DNA of 64,000 nt from contig NC_079375.1 in the NCBI RefSeq assembly GCF_021018895.1, forward strand, positions 14,092,992 through 14,156,991, given 5' to 3'. The translations under genes were made by a program, and so were the position numbers. The notes below the pieces were generated by a model. That model worked only from the letters and a program-made list of their open reading frames with translations. It was not told the origin of the DNA and did not search any database. Positions 14,593 through 54,500 of this stretch are shown in pieces (within the stretch, counting starts at the first letter, position 1; each line of letters opens with the position of its first letter). The stretch comes from Seriola aureovittata. Its lineage: Eukaryota; Chordata; Actinopteri; Carangiformes; Carangidae.

Positions 14593-14728
14593 TTGGGCTC
14601 TAGTGAGTACTTTGGTGAGAAGTTCATTAGCACATTAACAAATTGTTTGCAAGTGGAAAAAAAAAGAAATGCACTAAAATTGTCAACCAGAATTATCCAT
14701 TGCAACAATGAAACTGCATGCACATATG
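14593..14728 (+). repeat. Interspersed repeat, copy 1 of an inverted pair
   Basis: About 135 bp (from TTGGGCTCTAGTGAG to GCACATATG) recurring in reverse complement at 18169-18302 with only scattered mismatches by eye. Family unknown. This copy lies about 1.3 kb upstream of the osbpl1a start codon. Confidence 0.8.
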
Positions 14729-15240
14729 TACAAGTCAAAGTTGAAACAGGAAGTGCAAAATATACTAAATAATTTCAGACGGTTTGTGATGGTTTTAATG
14801 TTAACTTATTTGATTACAAATTATTAGAGTTCTTTATATCAAAAAAAATATTTTTTGGCATTTTTACTTTAATGAAGATTAAAGTTTAATCTTTAAAGAT
14901 TAAAGATTAAAGTATTCTCAATTATTCTGGCTAATATGACAGTAGTCAGGTTGAAGCTGTGTTGATCTAATCACAGTGATACTGGTTTAAGTTGTCTTTC
15001 TCTAACAGATGCGATAAAGCAGAAGAGTGAGGGAGGTGTCAGACGAAGCTGTAAATAGTCTTATGACAGAGGTCCACCAAGGTAAGATAGAGACAGAGAC
15101 AGAGAGAGATATGAGATGGTAACTACAAGCAACGAAACCCTCGTGACTGGAATCAAACTAAGGATGCTGCATGCGATTCACTCTATCACTGTTGCTATAA
15201 CAATAGTAAGAAAAATGTTAAAACCTCTAAGAAACCATAT

Positions 15241-15345
15241 GGTTCACCCACACAGGTGTTTTCCCTTATGTTGCCTGATTAGAGCTCTTCTCAGGACTGT
15301 GTGTGGGTGTGTACAGACTGTGCTTAATTGACAGCTCCATCACTT
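15241..15345 (+). repeat. Partial copy of the 11311-11570 repeat family
   Basis: It shares, in order, CACCCACACAGGT, a CCTGAT-AG block, a GTGTGGG block and TGCTTAATT with the left half of 11311-11405. Both copies are preceded by AACCAT or ACCAT, so the repeat may start slightly earlier. Confidence 0.5.
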
Positions 15346-15449
15346 GCATGTTAGTTAACTTGCACCTGTTATGGCAGGAGAACTTGATCTATATCAATAA
15401 TCAGTTATTTATTCACTTTCCCAATAAACAATTTTATGTTTATGGGAAA

Positions 15450-15450
<1 letters not shown>

Positions 15451-15526
<76 letters not shown>
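15451..15526. repeat. (CT)n-(CA)n microsatellite
   Basis: A CT-rich run (15451-15480) followed by an uninterrupted CA run (15481-15526), about 520 bp upstream of the osbpl1a start codon. Confidence 0.97.
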
Positions 15527-15528
<2 letters not shown>

Positions 15529-16046
15529 GGTCCAAAGGTCTGAGAGCACTTTCCATATATCCTTAGCTACGTCCCTGTCCCTGTAGACCCGTGTAGCAGC
15601 TGTCTAGTCACATGACGGCTGTCAGCTGATTTAAATGATCAAATTTCGGCTGTGTTGTGTGTCAACTCTCTGGCTGAACCAAACCAAAGTCTGAGTTTGG
15701 ATGTAAAGAGTTGAAAACCCCCTACCTGTAAGTCACTCTAGCTAACGCACATTAACACGCAAATTAGGCAGTCTTAGGGTAAATTTGCCACAAACCCTTT
15801 GTGTAAGTTGCGCTTAGTTTATGCTTAAAAATAAGTTTCCCCTGAATTACTTAGTTAAAAGAACTGAAATAAACAGTTTGACTCACCATGTGGACGAAAT
15901 ATTTCACGTTTTATGTTGTCGTCGAGAAGCTCTACTCACCTTTTAACGGTTGTATTTCTACCTAGTAAAATAAGCTTGTGCTAAATATCATTGACAGGGA
16001 TTTAACGTCTGCTATCTTTACTATTGGGCCAAAGGAAGTCGAGCTA

Positions 16047-34381
<18,335 letters not shown>

Positions 34382-36513
34382 CAAGTAGAGACACACAGAT
34401 ACCATACACGTGGTTATCTACTTTTACTACCTTCAGATTGTACTTGGGTTTTGTGGTGGGGCTCCTAGTATAAGCTTCAGTGTAATTGAGGTGGTATAGA
34501 ACAGCAGGTAGGGAATAGGGTTCAATTTAAGAAATTATGCTTAAAATATGTCTTTTTAAAAAGCAGTAAAACACTGAATGAACCAAGAGGCATATATTCT
34601 TCAATAGATGTGTGAACAATAAAGCACAAAAACTCTCTTTTGCTCATTTATTGTGGTTCTCGACCACTTACGTATGGTATAGGCATGTACTGGAAAAACT
34701 AGAATGTATTTTAGAAGTGTTTCATGTTAGATAAATGGAGTGTTTCAACAGCAACCTCAGTCTTACTGTTTGTAGTTAGTTGTTCACAGTTCCTACTGTT
34801 TATGAAAACATTTTACTCATCAGCTCAGAGACATAGGGGGCAACAACACTACAGACAGCTACAATGAAGAGCATAGATTAGATGTTTTAACCCTGACACT
34901 GGTTCTACTTGTGCATGCATACTATAATGCAGTGCAATCTATTGAAATAGACCACTGTGGTGCATTTGCTTTTTGTTTTCATCCCCAGTGCAATGAGTGG
35001 GGCAGATATTAATGTTTAACTGGATGTTTGAAATTTGCCTCATTGCTTGTTTGCAGTGTCCACTGCAATCGATTGTAAACCTGTCTAAACCTGTGTTTCC
35101 CTGTAACAGTGATTATGAGTAAAATGTTACCATATCTGACAAGAATGAAGACGAGTACTACAGTAGCAAGACTTTTCCCATAAAATAAATGCTTTTTCTG
35201 TAGCCCTATACTATGTACTGTAAGATGTGTATAGAGACTAACAGCGATGCACATAAGTCTACCTGATTCTGTGGAGACAGTAGCACTTTTTTTTTTCTAA
35301 CTGTACTAAAGCAGGGACACTGGCTCTGCACTGATAGATGTGTGTGCGTGTGTGTAAAGGTCTTGCCATAGTTAAGTATAATTAGCTATATTCTTCGTGC
35401 TATGTGCATTGATCTAAGTGAAATCTAACTAAAAATAAATGCATGTGCATCACTATAACTATGCAAGCCTTACCTCCTTCACAATCAAGCACTGAATATT
35501 CATTCTCTCATGTTGTGGATAGCTGCTAGAAGTTGTAATTTTTTTCTTTTACCACTCTTTGGGTATCAATGAAAAGAATTTCTATTGTTGCTAAATAAAA
35601 GCATAATATTAATTAAACATCCGTGAGTTTGTACTATTTGCTTTAATTTTAATTTTGACAGTATTCAGGGGTTTCTTGAGTGCTATATAACAAAGTGAAG
35701 ACAATATTGGTCTTTGCCCGTAATATACCCCACTGCTCTGTCGGTTTTACAACTCGTCTACAGATCAGGCAAAATCCTGGTTGGAAAATCCTGGATCTGT
35801 ATGGCTTGCTGAGTGTGTATTGAAAGTTCAAAGTGATTCAGGATAAGATGTAAAGTGAAGGCCATGAAACCCAAAACCACCAAACCCCTTGTGTTTTATA
35901 CCAGTGTTACTAACATGGAAACCAGCATAGTATTACGCAAATAGACTTGTGAATCAATTTAATGGTGTGATGTAACAGAATGTGAGGCAATCCATTACTC
36001 ATCTGTGCAATGCAGGTCATCTTCATTATTGCTTCAGTCGATGCATCTACCATGTAATACTACATCCCAGTTCTGAAAGCAGCACACCAGCAACACATTT
36101 AATTTGTGAGAAGACAGTAACTGGACAGCATATCAAAAGAAAATAAGTAGCAACACATTTTTAAAGAACACCAGTAAACGTTAGACTTTTGAGATTGTCA
36201 AGTACCGCAACAGTACTGTAAACAGATCTGATGTAATCAGTGCAACATTTTGAATACATAGCTGTAGCTGGATTGTTCTCCTTCAAGAAAACAACCTTAA
36301 AAGTGCTCTCAATATTCCCTGATGCTTATGTCGTGAGTAGCTCCTCTGGGTTTGTTTGAATTATTAAAAGCATAAACAGCTTGTGTAAATCATTTCATCA
36401 TTTCTTTTGTTGAATACAGTTGTGTATATATCCTGTTCAGCTTGGTGTCTCACTTAACATGATACCTTATCAAACATAATGGATAAAACAACATTCCATT
36501 TTACAATATCCAT
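34382..36513. other. osbpl1a 3' UTR and intergenic gap between convergent genes
   Basis: About 2.1 kb of AT-rich sequence between the osbpl1a stop and the probable end of the ttc39c transcript. AATAAA occurs at 34618-34623 and 35594-35599, so osbpl1a may have short and long 3' UTRs. No coding exons are seen. Confidence 0.6.
34618..34623 (+). terminator. osbpl1a: Candidate poly(A) signal of osbpl1a
   Basis: Canonical AATAAA 237 bp after the stop codon. A second AATAAA lies at 35594-35599 and could define a longer 3' UTR. Confidence 0.45.
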
Positions 36514-36519
36514 TTTATT
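36514..36519 (-). terminator. ttc39c: Candidate poly(A) signal of ttc39c
   Basis: TTTATT on the plus strand (AATAAA on the minus strand) about 740 bp past the ttc39c stop. Motif only. Confidence 0.35.
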
Positions 36520-37260
36520 ATCTTAAAACAAACAAATATAAAGTAGAATCAGTTTACAGCAAATGGTACCAGTGTGCATCTAGGCCACTGAAAAGTGGCA
36601 CAACACGATGTTGGCACATTATTAAAACTTGTGTGCAAGACATATTTACACTGAGAATAATTCTGCTTAAAAAAGGGGGCTATGCTAAAAAAAAAAAAAA
36701 AAAAAAACACTGTATACTAGTCATGCCTATCGAGTAGCAAAGCCTTTACAGCACAAATTTCAAAGTCAATACCAACACACCGACTGACAAAGAATATCGG
36801 CTTCTCACAGTCATAGGCTGAGTAGTTATTCATTTCAATTGTTTCTTCAGCTAATACTTTATGTGCCATTAACTGACATGACCTGACTTTTCTCTGGATC
36901 AGAGGAGAAACTGACCACCTGTGGAAGCAATATGACTGACGCCTTTCAAAAGTAATAGATTTTCATCTGATTTAACTGGCATCTAGTTTTGAAATTAACA
37001 GTGTAAACAATAAAACCCCAATTTTTTAACTATTGTGCAGTGCAGTAACAGATCAGTAAAACTCCTCTTGTAACTGTTCTTCCATAAACACCTACTGTAT
37101 ATCTTGCACACATTTTAAAATGATGTATTGGCTCATAATATGAAAATAAAAATAAATTAATTAAGACAAATAAATCAGTGGAACATAAGTGCCCAAAGTG
37201 GTGTTGGCTTTTTCAGAGACCTTTTCTTCCAGTTCTTTCTGAGGTGCAGGTCAAACTTGG
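36520..37260 (-). other. ttc39c: Probable 3' UTR of ttc39c
   Basis: AT-rich sequence after the ttc39c stop, with a poly-A run on the plus strand at about 36689-36707. No other feature was recognised. Confidence 0.4.
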
Positions 37261-45540
<8,280 letters not shown>

Positions 45541-46264
45541 TTAAATGCATATTTCTTGCACGAGGAGACTAATACACGGACGGGTTCAAGTAGCTTAGGG
45601 CTGAGAGCGTGAGTTAGCCGTCGGTTGTCCCAACGTTTGAGTTGCTGTTCCACATTCCGCCGCCTGACTGATGCGTTTGAGTGCTCAGACCTAGACTGTA
45701 CTTAAAAATACAGGAAATGTGGTGCCTTCAAGTGCTATCGGAATTATCTCTTTTCCGATCAGTTGCACTGCAACCGGTAGAGGGACAACTAAATAACAAT
45801 GGCAAAGATTTGTTTGTTTTTTTTAAGTAAAATTAGTTGTAGAGTTATGAATATGTTTTATGCCCTCCATATTGTCTGTAAGCAAGGTAAGCAAGCTGGC
45901 AACTGCCAAGTGTCCCAGACTTGCATGAGCCCAAAAAGCCCCAGCTTCACTCCATATGATTTGAGCCTACATATTTTGATTAGTTGTAAATTTTTCAGAA
46001 ATTTGCATCACTGATCTACAATACCAGCTATGGATGGTCCTCCACCCTTCATCCTGTGGCCCAATTTTGTAGAGAGGCCTGGTGTCAAAATCTAATCTAA
46101 AGACCTTCATTGTTTTAGTTTATCTTTTTAGTTAGTTAGTAGTTGTTGTAATGTTGTGTTTTATCAAACTGCTTCCATTGTTTTCTGAGTAAAGTAATTA
46201 ACACACATAAAACATGGGGAAAGGTTGTATTATTCCATGACAGGAGAACTGCAACACTGAGACC

Positions 46265-46600
46265 AGTTATTTTCATAATCAATACAGCTGATAATGATTT
46301 TCTTTATTAATCAATTGATTGTTCAGTTTATAAAATGCCAGAAAATATTTTTTGGAAAAACCCAACATATTAACATATTAAAACAGCTTATTTTGTTTGA
46401 CCAACAATCAAAAACCCAAAGTTGAAGTGACTATCATAGAAAACTGGGGAAACTGGCATATTTGCATTTGAGAAGCTGGTGCCAGTGGATTTTTGGAATT
46501 TGAGTTTGAAAATTACTCAAAGAACGAATCAGTAATAAAATGGTTGCCAATTAGTTTTCTGTCATCATCTACTTCATTAATCAATTAATCATTACAGATC
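46265..46600 (+). repeat. Decayed AT-rich dispersed repeat
   Basis: It shares order and wording with 51690-51962: ATTATTTTC, a GATTAAT-rich start, TTTGTTTGACCAA, then a GTTGCCAATTAGTTTTCTGTC...TTAATCAATTAATC end. This matches a repeat with ATTAATCGATTAATC ends that I recall as common in teleosts; class not assigned. Confidence 0.6.
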
Positions 46601-47020
46601 TGGTTGGTTTCTGGGTGCCTAGGGAAAATAATGAAACTTTCATGAAGCTGCCATGTATAATGGGAGTCAATAGGTATCCAACAACAAATTTTTGCCCTGG
46701 GGCCCCCTGGGTTAATCTATAAGAAGTTTGTATTGTTATGTCTCCATTAGTGTGCTAGTCTTGGCTAATAGTTTTTGTATTTTACCTAGATCCATCACAT
46801 TTTATTACCCAGCTGTTTCCAAACATGTAACACTAAATGATTAACTACACAAAAAAGATGGTTTACCAGATTATCGACAGGTGTCTATAGGTCTGTATCT
46901 GTGGGATGAATTATTTTTCTTCACAGCTATCGCAATCTCTGACCAGATGCTATGAAGCATAATTTTTTGGTAACATTTGTTATTACAGTAAAGTATGAGA
47001 TCAAGCTCGAGGATCGATCA

Positions 47021-47070
47021 CATGGTGTATCACCATGTGTATCACCATGTGTATCACCATGTGTATCACC
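47021..47070. repeat. 12-bp minisatellite
   Basis: Four tandem copies of CATGTGTATCAC, the first with an extra G (CATGGTGTATCAC). Read directly. Confidence 0.95.
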
Positions 47071-48570
47071 CGAAGGCCAATGGACTACTTTCCAACTTTC
47101 ATTCAGAACTTCAAAACAAGTCCGTGAAGGCAGCATCAGAGTGGGCGTGGTGTTTTTAGCCTGAGATCCTGTCAGCAAACGAGTATGAAAAACAAGCTGA
47201 AGATGTTTTTTTTAATAAAACACCGAACAAGTTTTAACCGGTTTCAATAATCCTATTTTTATGTTTCTCTTCGACGGCCATAAAGAGTGTGTGAACACCT
47301 AGAAGTGTAATTACTGAACAACACTTCTAAAATAATTGTAATTCAAGCTTTTCATCAATAACCCTGCTCTTACAAGCCATATGGATACCAATTGGCATTA
47401 TGGGTATATTTCACCAAGTAAATACGAATTATAATAATTTTCTAAAACCAAAGTTAACCATAAGACCTATTCAAAAAACAGCAAATTATATTTATCTAAT
47501 CTTACAATCAAAAGTATACACATGTTGCTGAGTACAATTCAACAATAAATCCCAGATTTCTCAAAAATCATGTGTCAGTACATGAAATAATGTGAGTTGT
47601 CACCATGATCACAAGTCAAAAGACCTACTTATGGCACATTAACAAAGAAAATTACTTGAACTAATTACAAAATGGTTTACAAATTAGCGGTCGCAACACA
47701 GGAATAAAAGTACAAATATGTCCAATTTTCATGCATTTTTTCTCATATCACAAATTTTGGTGTAAATGTACAAAGCTGGTAAGTAAACACTTGCTGGTGA
47801 ATTTAGGTATGTCAAATACATTTAGTTTTTTTTTTTTTTTGTTATATTACTTTCAGCTTTATAGTAGCTAAATGGTCCCAAACATGACTGACCAGAATTG
47901 TGAGATTTATGCTAATGGAAACTTCAATATATTGGATTTTCAACTTGGAGATGCTCCACAAAATTCAATACATGCTGTTTTCTGGTGTAGCTAACTGGCG
48001 CTAACAGCTACACAGAACATCCTCATGCATGCAAAAGGAATGCAAAATGGAAAATGAATTCAGAACAACAGTAATACAATAAGGAGAATACCATGTGAAT
48101 TTGTGGCCTGTGTGAAGATGCCATTTCTTTTAAACCAGTTAAAATGCAGAATTCTACATGCAGGCATGTGAATGGGAATATGAAATAGCTTGGCAACCCC
48201 TGAAATGTCACTGAAGTAAGCACCCTGGGTGTAAACATAATTATTCTATTATAAACTTTTGAGCTCAAGAAACAAACAAAAAAGAACATTGACTTATAAT
48301 AATCTCCATCAAAGCACCATCACAAAAAGCATCATTTGTTTTTTAAAGTGCTGGGCTGCTCATGCTGCAGCCCTGACCAATCACAAGCATATTCAGTAGC
48401 ATTTGATTGTCGACAGAGAATTAATGGACCAACACATCAGACTGTAAAACGACTGTTAGAATATGCGTTCAGGAATTGGTGCCATGTTACATTATTTTAT
48501 CACAAAATAAATACAGAAGTGTTTAACAGAGCAGCAATCATAATGAAACTGTTAGCTCCTGCTCATATTT

Positions 48571-48578
<8 letters not shown>

Positions 48579-48612
<34 letters not shown>
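48579..48612. repeat. (CA)n microsatellite
   Basis: CA tract in the probable lama3 3' UTR, about 155 bp past the stop codon. Confidence 0.95.
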
Positions 48613-48616
<4 letters not shown>

Positions 48617-48766
48617 TTCACACACACACAGTGAAACACACTCCTCATAATATATACATTCTTACATACAAACACATTCTCTGTCTTGGTAACAGATTGC
48701 ACATGACTGACTGTGGATGTGGTCCCAAGGCTTGTTTTTAATGATGATGCAGTGAGATTTTTATGT

Positions 48767-51236
48767 TCAACCTGGACACTCTTTGAGGTTGACTGGACCA
48801 AACGCAGAAGAAAGCCTCTCGAAAGAGACCGACTCGTCATCGATCCTCATGTCCTGGATGCATCCCACAAAGTACGATGTGACGGGGAGGGTCTGTTGCA
48901 TTGACATCTCTCCTGCAGAAAGGTACATGGTGTGAAGTGGTAAATAATTTCATTGTTCCAACCTTATTTTCACATACAGTATATGTACAAGGAAACAAAC
49001 TAACACTTACCAGGAATGCCTCCCACATACAGGGGGTCTTTGGTCAAAGGGGTGGTAGAAGATGGTGGTCCAATCTTGTAATTGTCCACTGTGTCCACAT
49101 GCAGTTGCACTACATTTTTCCGCTTGATTACTAGAGGACACATAGACAGTGATTTCATGCAAAATATAATTTATAACAGCATCCTAAAAGGCCTTAAAAG
49201 CAGGTTTAGTTTGGTTTGTCATTAAGTGACTGTGTGTGTTTTACCTGAAATCTTATGAAACATTCCATCACACAGAGAAGCTTTTGGCTTCACCGACACC
49301 ATGAATTCCCCTTTTCCATTGTTAACCTGCACCACCACCTGTGAACAGGAACATGTCCAAACATAGAGCTTTTAGTCACATGGAGAGGAAGCAAACTTGA
49401 GGTAAAGACACGTGTTAGCATAGCACAGCAATTTCTGTTTTTTACATAGGTGTGAAGACACTTGTCAAATAAAATCCTCCTTTGTGTAAGAGCAACCAGC
49501 AACAGATGTTTGTTTTTTTTTCCATCAAGTCCAGATGAGTATATTAATTTTTCAAAACTTCAAAAAAATTTGCGTAAGGAATTCATGGCCAGGAAAATCT
49601 ACTAACAACAACAACAAACAGGTGTTGTCTTATCTTGTCAAGTCTCACCTCTCCTCGGAGCATGTAGATGCTGAGATAGTGGCCCATCGTGGATCCATAT
49701 TGCCTCCTGCCGGAATCACCAACATGTAGCAGGAGTCCAGTTGGACTCCGTGGACGAATATTAAACAGCAGCTCAAAGCTGGAGCCCACAACAAAGGAGT
49801 CATCTGAAAAGCAGAAAACAGAAAACATCATGGGTGTCATTCTTGGCAATGTTGCAGATATAATCTAGACTGTCAGAATAGAAACAATGAGTAGAAATCC
49901 TACTCCCTAGGAAGTGTCTTTTAAAGAACTAATTTGGTACTGACCATAAAGGAACTTAGAGTGTTTTACTCTGCACGGGAGATCAGATTAACATGCAAAA
50001 ATATAAAATGTGTCTCCCTGTTTAGTTGCACATTATTGGCATAGAAGAACTTTAACAAATGTACATTAATATTCACTTGGGTAAATGGATTCCTGTTAGT
50101 TTATTGTTTAGTTATTTTTTGCTGTGGATATTCACAGCTACTTATAACCTCTCAAACTATGCTTTTCACTTTTCTTCATTTTATACACTGAAATAAAAGT
50201 GATCCATATACAGTCCTTTTCAGGATACTTCTCTAACCCTGACCTTTCTTACTGCACTTGAGTCTTTTTATTTATTAGCATTTTGTGTCATTTACATTTT
50301 TAGGAGGAGACAAATGGTGTGGGTGTAGTTCCTACTGATTGCCAGATGCAAATCGTTATGAACATTGGAAATGTTTCTGTCTGCAGCTTAGCCAGACTGT
50401 TGTCAGAGCGAGGACTCACTGATAATTGCATGAGCTCCGTTCCCTGAGAAATAAGCCCCTTTTTGTGTCTGTCCCTCAAAGCAGGGCCCAGCGCCATGGT
50501 TTGTGGTTGGATTTGACATTGGGGCTCCATTCATTTTAAAATTGCGGAAACAACCAGACACACTTTGTTTGGGAAGGGCCTTCGACTGGAAAAAAAAAAA
50601 GAAAAAAAGATGGACATTATAATTTGTAAATGAATTTGTCTGTGGATATGTGTGAATTGTCCATTGTGTATTTTTTACCTTTAACTGTCTGTGAAGAGAT
50701 TCTGGGGCGCTGCCCAGGTACACAGGTGACACGAATTGCTGCATGGATGTCAGCTCAGTGTTTGTCAGCTGACCGTCCTGGGCTCTGATCCCATCCACAA
50801 CCAACCGGAATTTCTTCTTCTCCAAACTAAATATGACCTACAGATATAAAGAATAATGCAGTGGTTAGTTTAATTCAGTGATGTGGATTTAATGATTCAG
50901 TGGCAGTACTTATAAAAATTGCACATAAGTTTGGTTTAACATGATGATGAGTCCACTGACCGAGTGCCACTTTCCATCATTGTACTTCTCTCGGTTGAAG
51001 ATCTCCTTCTGTTTGCCTACAGACAGCCTGATTCTGCCTTTGGACATGTATAAAGCAAGATGAGAGCGCCCTCCTCTGGTAGCAACAAAGAACAGCAGAC
51101 CCTCAGGAGTTCGAGTCCTGACATCCAGAGAGAAGTGGGGTCTGGGGAAGATAAAGCAAAGCACCATCTTCAGTGTTTGTGTGTGTTGGCTCTGACTCCA
51201 AGCACGTTTTACATTTGTAAAACTTCCCCTGAAGGT

Positions 51237-51323
<87 letters not shown>

Positions 51324-51508
51324 ATGTCTATTTGCGCTGTGAGTGAGTGCAGTGAGGTAAGACTGTTTTCTGACCTGGGCTGCAGGACTTGTAGTGGAAG
51401 ACTGTAGCTCAGGCTGCTAACAGGGCCCCCCATACGATAAGCCTGTTGAACCAGGGCTGGCTGGGCGCACAGTGATACACTTTCATTTATGGCCTGCATC
51501 ACACCATC
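48767..51508 (-). other. lama3: lama3 exons 30-37: linker, LG4 and LG5
   Basis: Window residues 1279-1662. The linker starts [16 protein letters not shown], then LG4 ([50 protein letters not shown]) and LG5 ([52 protein letters not shown]). The chain ends KECPG before TGA at 48767-48769. In mammals LG4-5 is removed by proteolysis during matrix assembly. Confidence 0.93.
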
Positions 51509-54500
51509 CTAAAACAGCACACACACAAACAACACAAACACTCAGCTCGGCATAAGGTACAATGTTGGTCCTTAAATCTTTGCTGGATCCCAACTCTTTG
51601 ATGGGCTCCACTCTGTCAGTAAGTAATGGTGGGAGTGTTTAGTGATAAGAGTTGCAACACTTACAATTAATAAACATAAAAACGTATATATCAAGTATTA
51701 AGAATGATTATTTTCTAGATTAGTGGATTAGTTGTTTGGTATATTAATTGTAAGAAATAAAGGAACAACACCCATTACAATTCCTCAAAGCACGAGTTGA
51801 CTTGTATAAATTGCTTTGTCCAGTTTAAAACCAAGAGAACAAGCAATCATTCAGTGAATTTATAGAAATTTAGTTTACTAGTTGATTTAAACGATTATCA
51901 AAATTGTTGCAGATCAATTTTCTGTCGATCGACCACTCAGTTAATCGACTCTAGTTGCTAAGCAGGCCAGAAATACACTAGATGTCAGCATAAGAGAGTC
52001 AACTCGCCAGATCTTGTTAGTTTTGGTAGATAATCAAATATAACCTGGTAGTTATGATTTCAACATTCACAGAGTTAATGTTGATGGTGACAGGTTGCTC
52101 AGTATGGATCTTGTAATTACAGCTATAATATATGCAGTAGAGATTTTAATTTTGGTACATTAAGGGTTTTAATATCACATTGTGTTTCTTGTGTTAGCAA
52201 AAACCCCACAAACTTTCTGTTTACTCAGGAATGTGTTTGAATTCAACACAGTTACGAATTCATGCTTGTTCAGCTGCTTGTTCCAGCATGCAAAAAAAGT
52301 AGCTGCTCATATGATTCGTGGGATTTGAGTTTGGCATACGCTCAAGGATACACAGAGATGAACAGTAAATAGGCTCACAGACATTTCTGAAATGGCTCAC
52401 AAGGTCTTGATATGATAGTGGTTGAGGGTCAGCTTACATCACAAGATCATATTACACGTAGTGTGATGGATGTGTCTTTGCAAACTCCAACAAATGAAGC
52501 CAATAAATCATGAGTCAGTTTCAGAGCATAGTTTCTTCTGTATTTAAGTCCAGCCTGTAGTGTGAACTGGGGATTGCACTTCTGTGAACTCATCCAGCAC
52601 TAGAAACTTCATTATTCAGGTAACTTATTGTGAGCTAGAGGATGTTGATTCAACTGTGGTTGCAATGAGGCGTCCTTTAATCAAATAACAGTTTAGTAAG
52701 TGATGATGGGCATGCAAGATCCATAGTGATTTGAAGAAACAGTGATCATGCTTTTGAAAACATACAATGAAAACAATGTTTGATGTGTTTTATATTGACT
52801 GGTGCGAAGCACTTTTGTTACTTGTATTTAAAAGTGCTATACAAATCAAGTTTTATTTCAAATAAATCAAATAAGTAATAACAAATAATTCTAAGTTTCA
52901 GTAGGCCTCCAATATTTCACTGTGAGGCCGAACTTAGCTGTGGAATATTAGCATTTCATCTTAGGAAATGATTCCATTTTCTATTGTTATATCATTACAT
53001 AGGTCAGGTGTTTCTCAACCTTAATGCTGGGATCCCATTCAGATTTTCAAGTGTCAAATCAAGATACTTTATTCGTACAGCCCAGTATTACATACAATGT
53101 CTCATAGGGCTTTTCTGACCCATAACAGCAACTGATGTGTTTTAATGAAATTTTAATTCAAACTTCACAGGTCACAGGTCAAAAACTGTTGAGAAACTCA
53201 GATGCAGACTCCATTGTGTTTATTGTATATTAACTGTCTTCATAGTGAAAGTTACTGCTGTGTTCAGGCATCATGATTATTCATTTTATCTGATGGTGAA
53301 ATTACCATTTCTATCATATCGTAATCAGACATGTTTATTGCTGATTGTGTGCATTAGGTCTGAGAGCAGTGAGTTAGAGGGAACGTGCTTGTGAATGACT
53401 GTTAGAAAGTGGCTCATTACTCAGTTACATGGAAGAAAGAGAAGAGACATGAAATGATTTCAAGCTTGTTATTCACAAGTTTTTGTTTCGAGTTATTGGA
53501 ATTTTTAAATAGAATAGACAAGGATACAATACATTTTATAATTCTTATGATTACTGCAACATTCATGCAAGTTTTTATTAAATTACACTGTATATGAATG
53601 AGCTGGTGCAAAAGCAACAGAACATTGTGGTGCAAACTGGCAGTTTTTCATGTCAATATTAGATTCTTGTCAGCATCAGCAGGTCTTAGGGCTCCTTCTT
53701 CTTCATCTCTGGAAATAAGGCAGCAAAATATAATGTAAACAATGTCAACAAAACACAAAACACTGTGCAAGAATGAGCTGGGCATGACTTACTGCTAGTG
53801 AGTGGAATCACTCATCATCACCATGTCACCATGTTCACAATGTACATGTTAGTTTTGACAATTAGACCTTGAAATAAAAGGGATTGCCCCAGTAATTTAA
53901 CAATAACATCTCTTGATTCAGAGAAAGAAAGAGAACCAAGTAAATTTCCTTTGGAAAAAAGTTGAATCATTTCATCTGGTGGCAAGTTCACTTATTTCAA
54001 TTATTTAATGTAACCTCTAGAATAAAACAATTATTAAAATGGATTACAGTATGTGTGAGCATGTAAGACAAACCCTCACCTTCTTAGAAATGCGGTCCAG
54101 CATCAGTTGAGCAGGACTGTCAGAAGTACACACATCAAGCAGGACGTCTCCAGAAGCCTCGAAGGAGGTCAAGTCCTCAGCCTTGTATAGATTGTCTGGC
54201 CTGCAAATAGGAAAAAAAAACATTCAGATAACATATAAACATAATATATCAAGGTAATAATCATAAAAAAGTGCACATACAGAGGGTTGTGCCACTACAA
54301 TAAGAACTGTGCACCACATACATTTTGAGCTATTTTAAAATGATGCAGAGTAAGAAAAGATTACCGTCTTGTGTAGAGGTTGGAGAGGCAGCCTTTGAAC
54401 TGGTTTCTTCCCAGGACCATGGAGCCAGCTGTGTCAGGTATAGAAGTGCTGCCACTCTGCTCCTGACCCTTATCTTCATCATCAATAAGCAGCTCAAGCC

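Larger units (their letters stand above)
6224..16046. other. Intergenic region between the divergent receptor and osbpl1a genes
   Basis: About 9.8 kb. It holds the 5' flank of the receptor gene (from 6224 upward) and the 5' flank/UTR of osbpl1a (to 16046). I see no spliced coding exons on either strand, and no IMPACT-like exons although IMPACT lies between these genes in human. It carries the dispersed repeats listed separately (11311-11570, 14593-14728, 15241-15345, 15451-15526), a poly-T run at 14068-14095 and AT-rich unique sequence. The 12270-12480 segment has several TAATTA-like homeodomain-type motifs and might be a conserved noncoding element. No TATA box was recognised for either gene. 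Confidence 0.55.

Noticed and set aside
15978..16046. Upstream in-frame ATG of osbpl1a
   Set aside because: The 23 extra residues do not resemble the family N-terminus; the ATG at 16047 aligns with the human start.
47021..47070. Direct repeats considered as a CRISPR-like array
   Set aside because: Twelve-base units without spacers in a vertebrate genome; a plain minisatellite.
53650..53720. Possible extra lama3 exon (acceptor TTATTTCCAG then AGATGAAGAAG)
   Set aside because: Joined in phase to exon 29 it gives an immediate stop, while exon 30 at 51508 joins in frame and continues LG4. It could only be a rare truncating exon.
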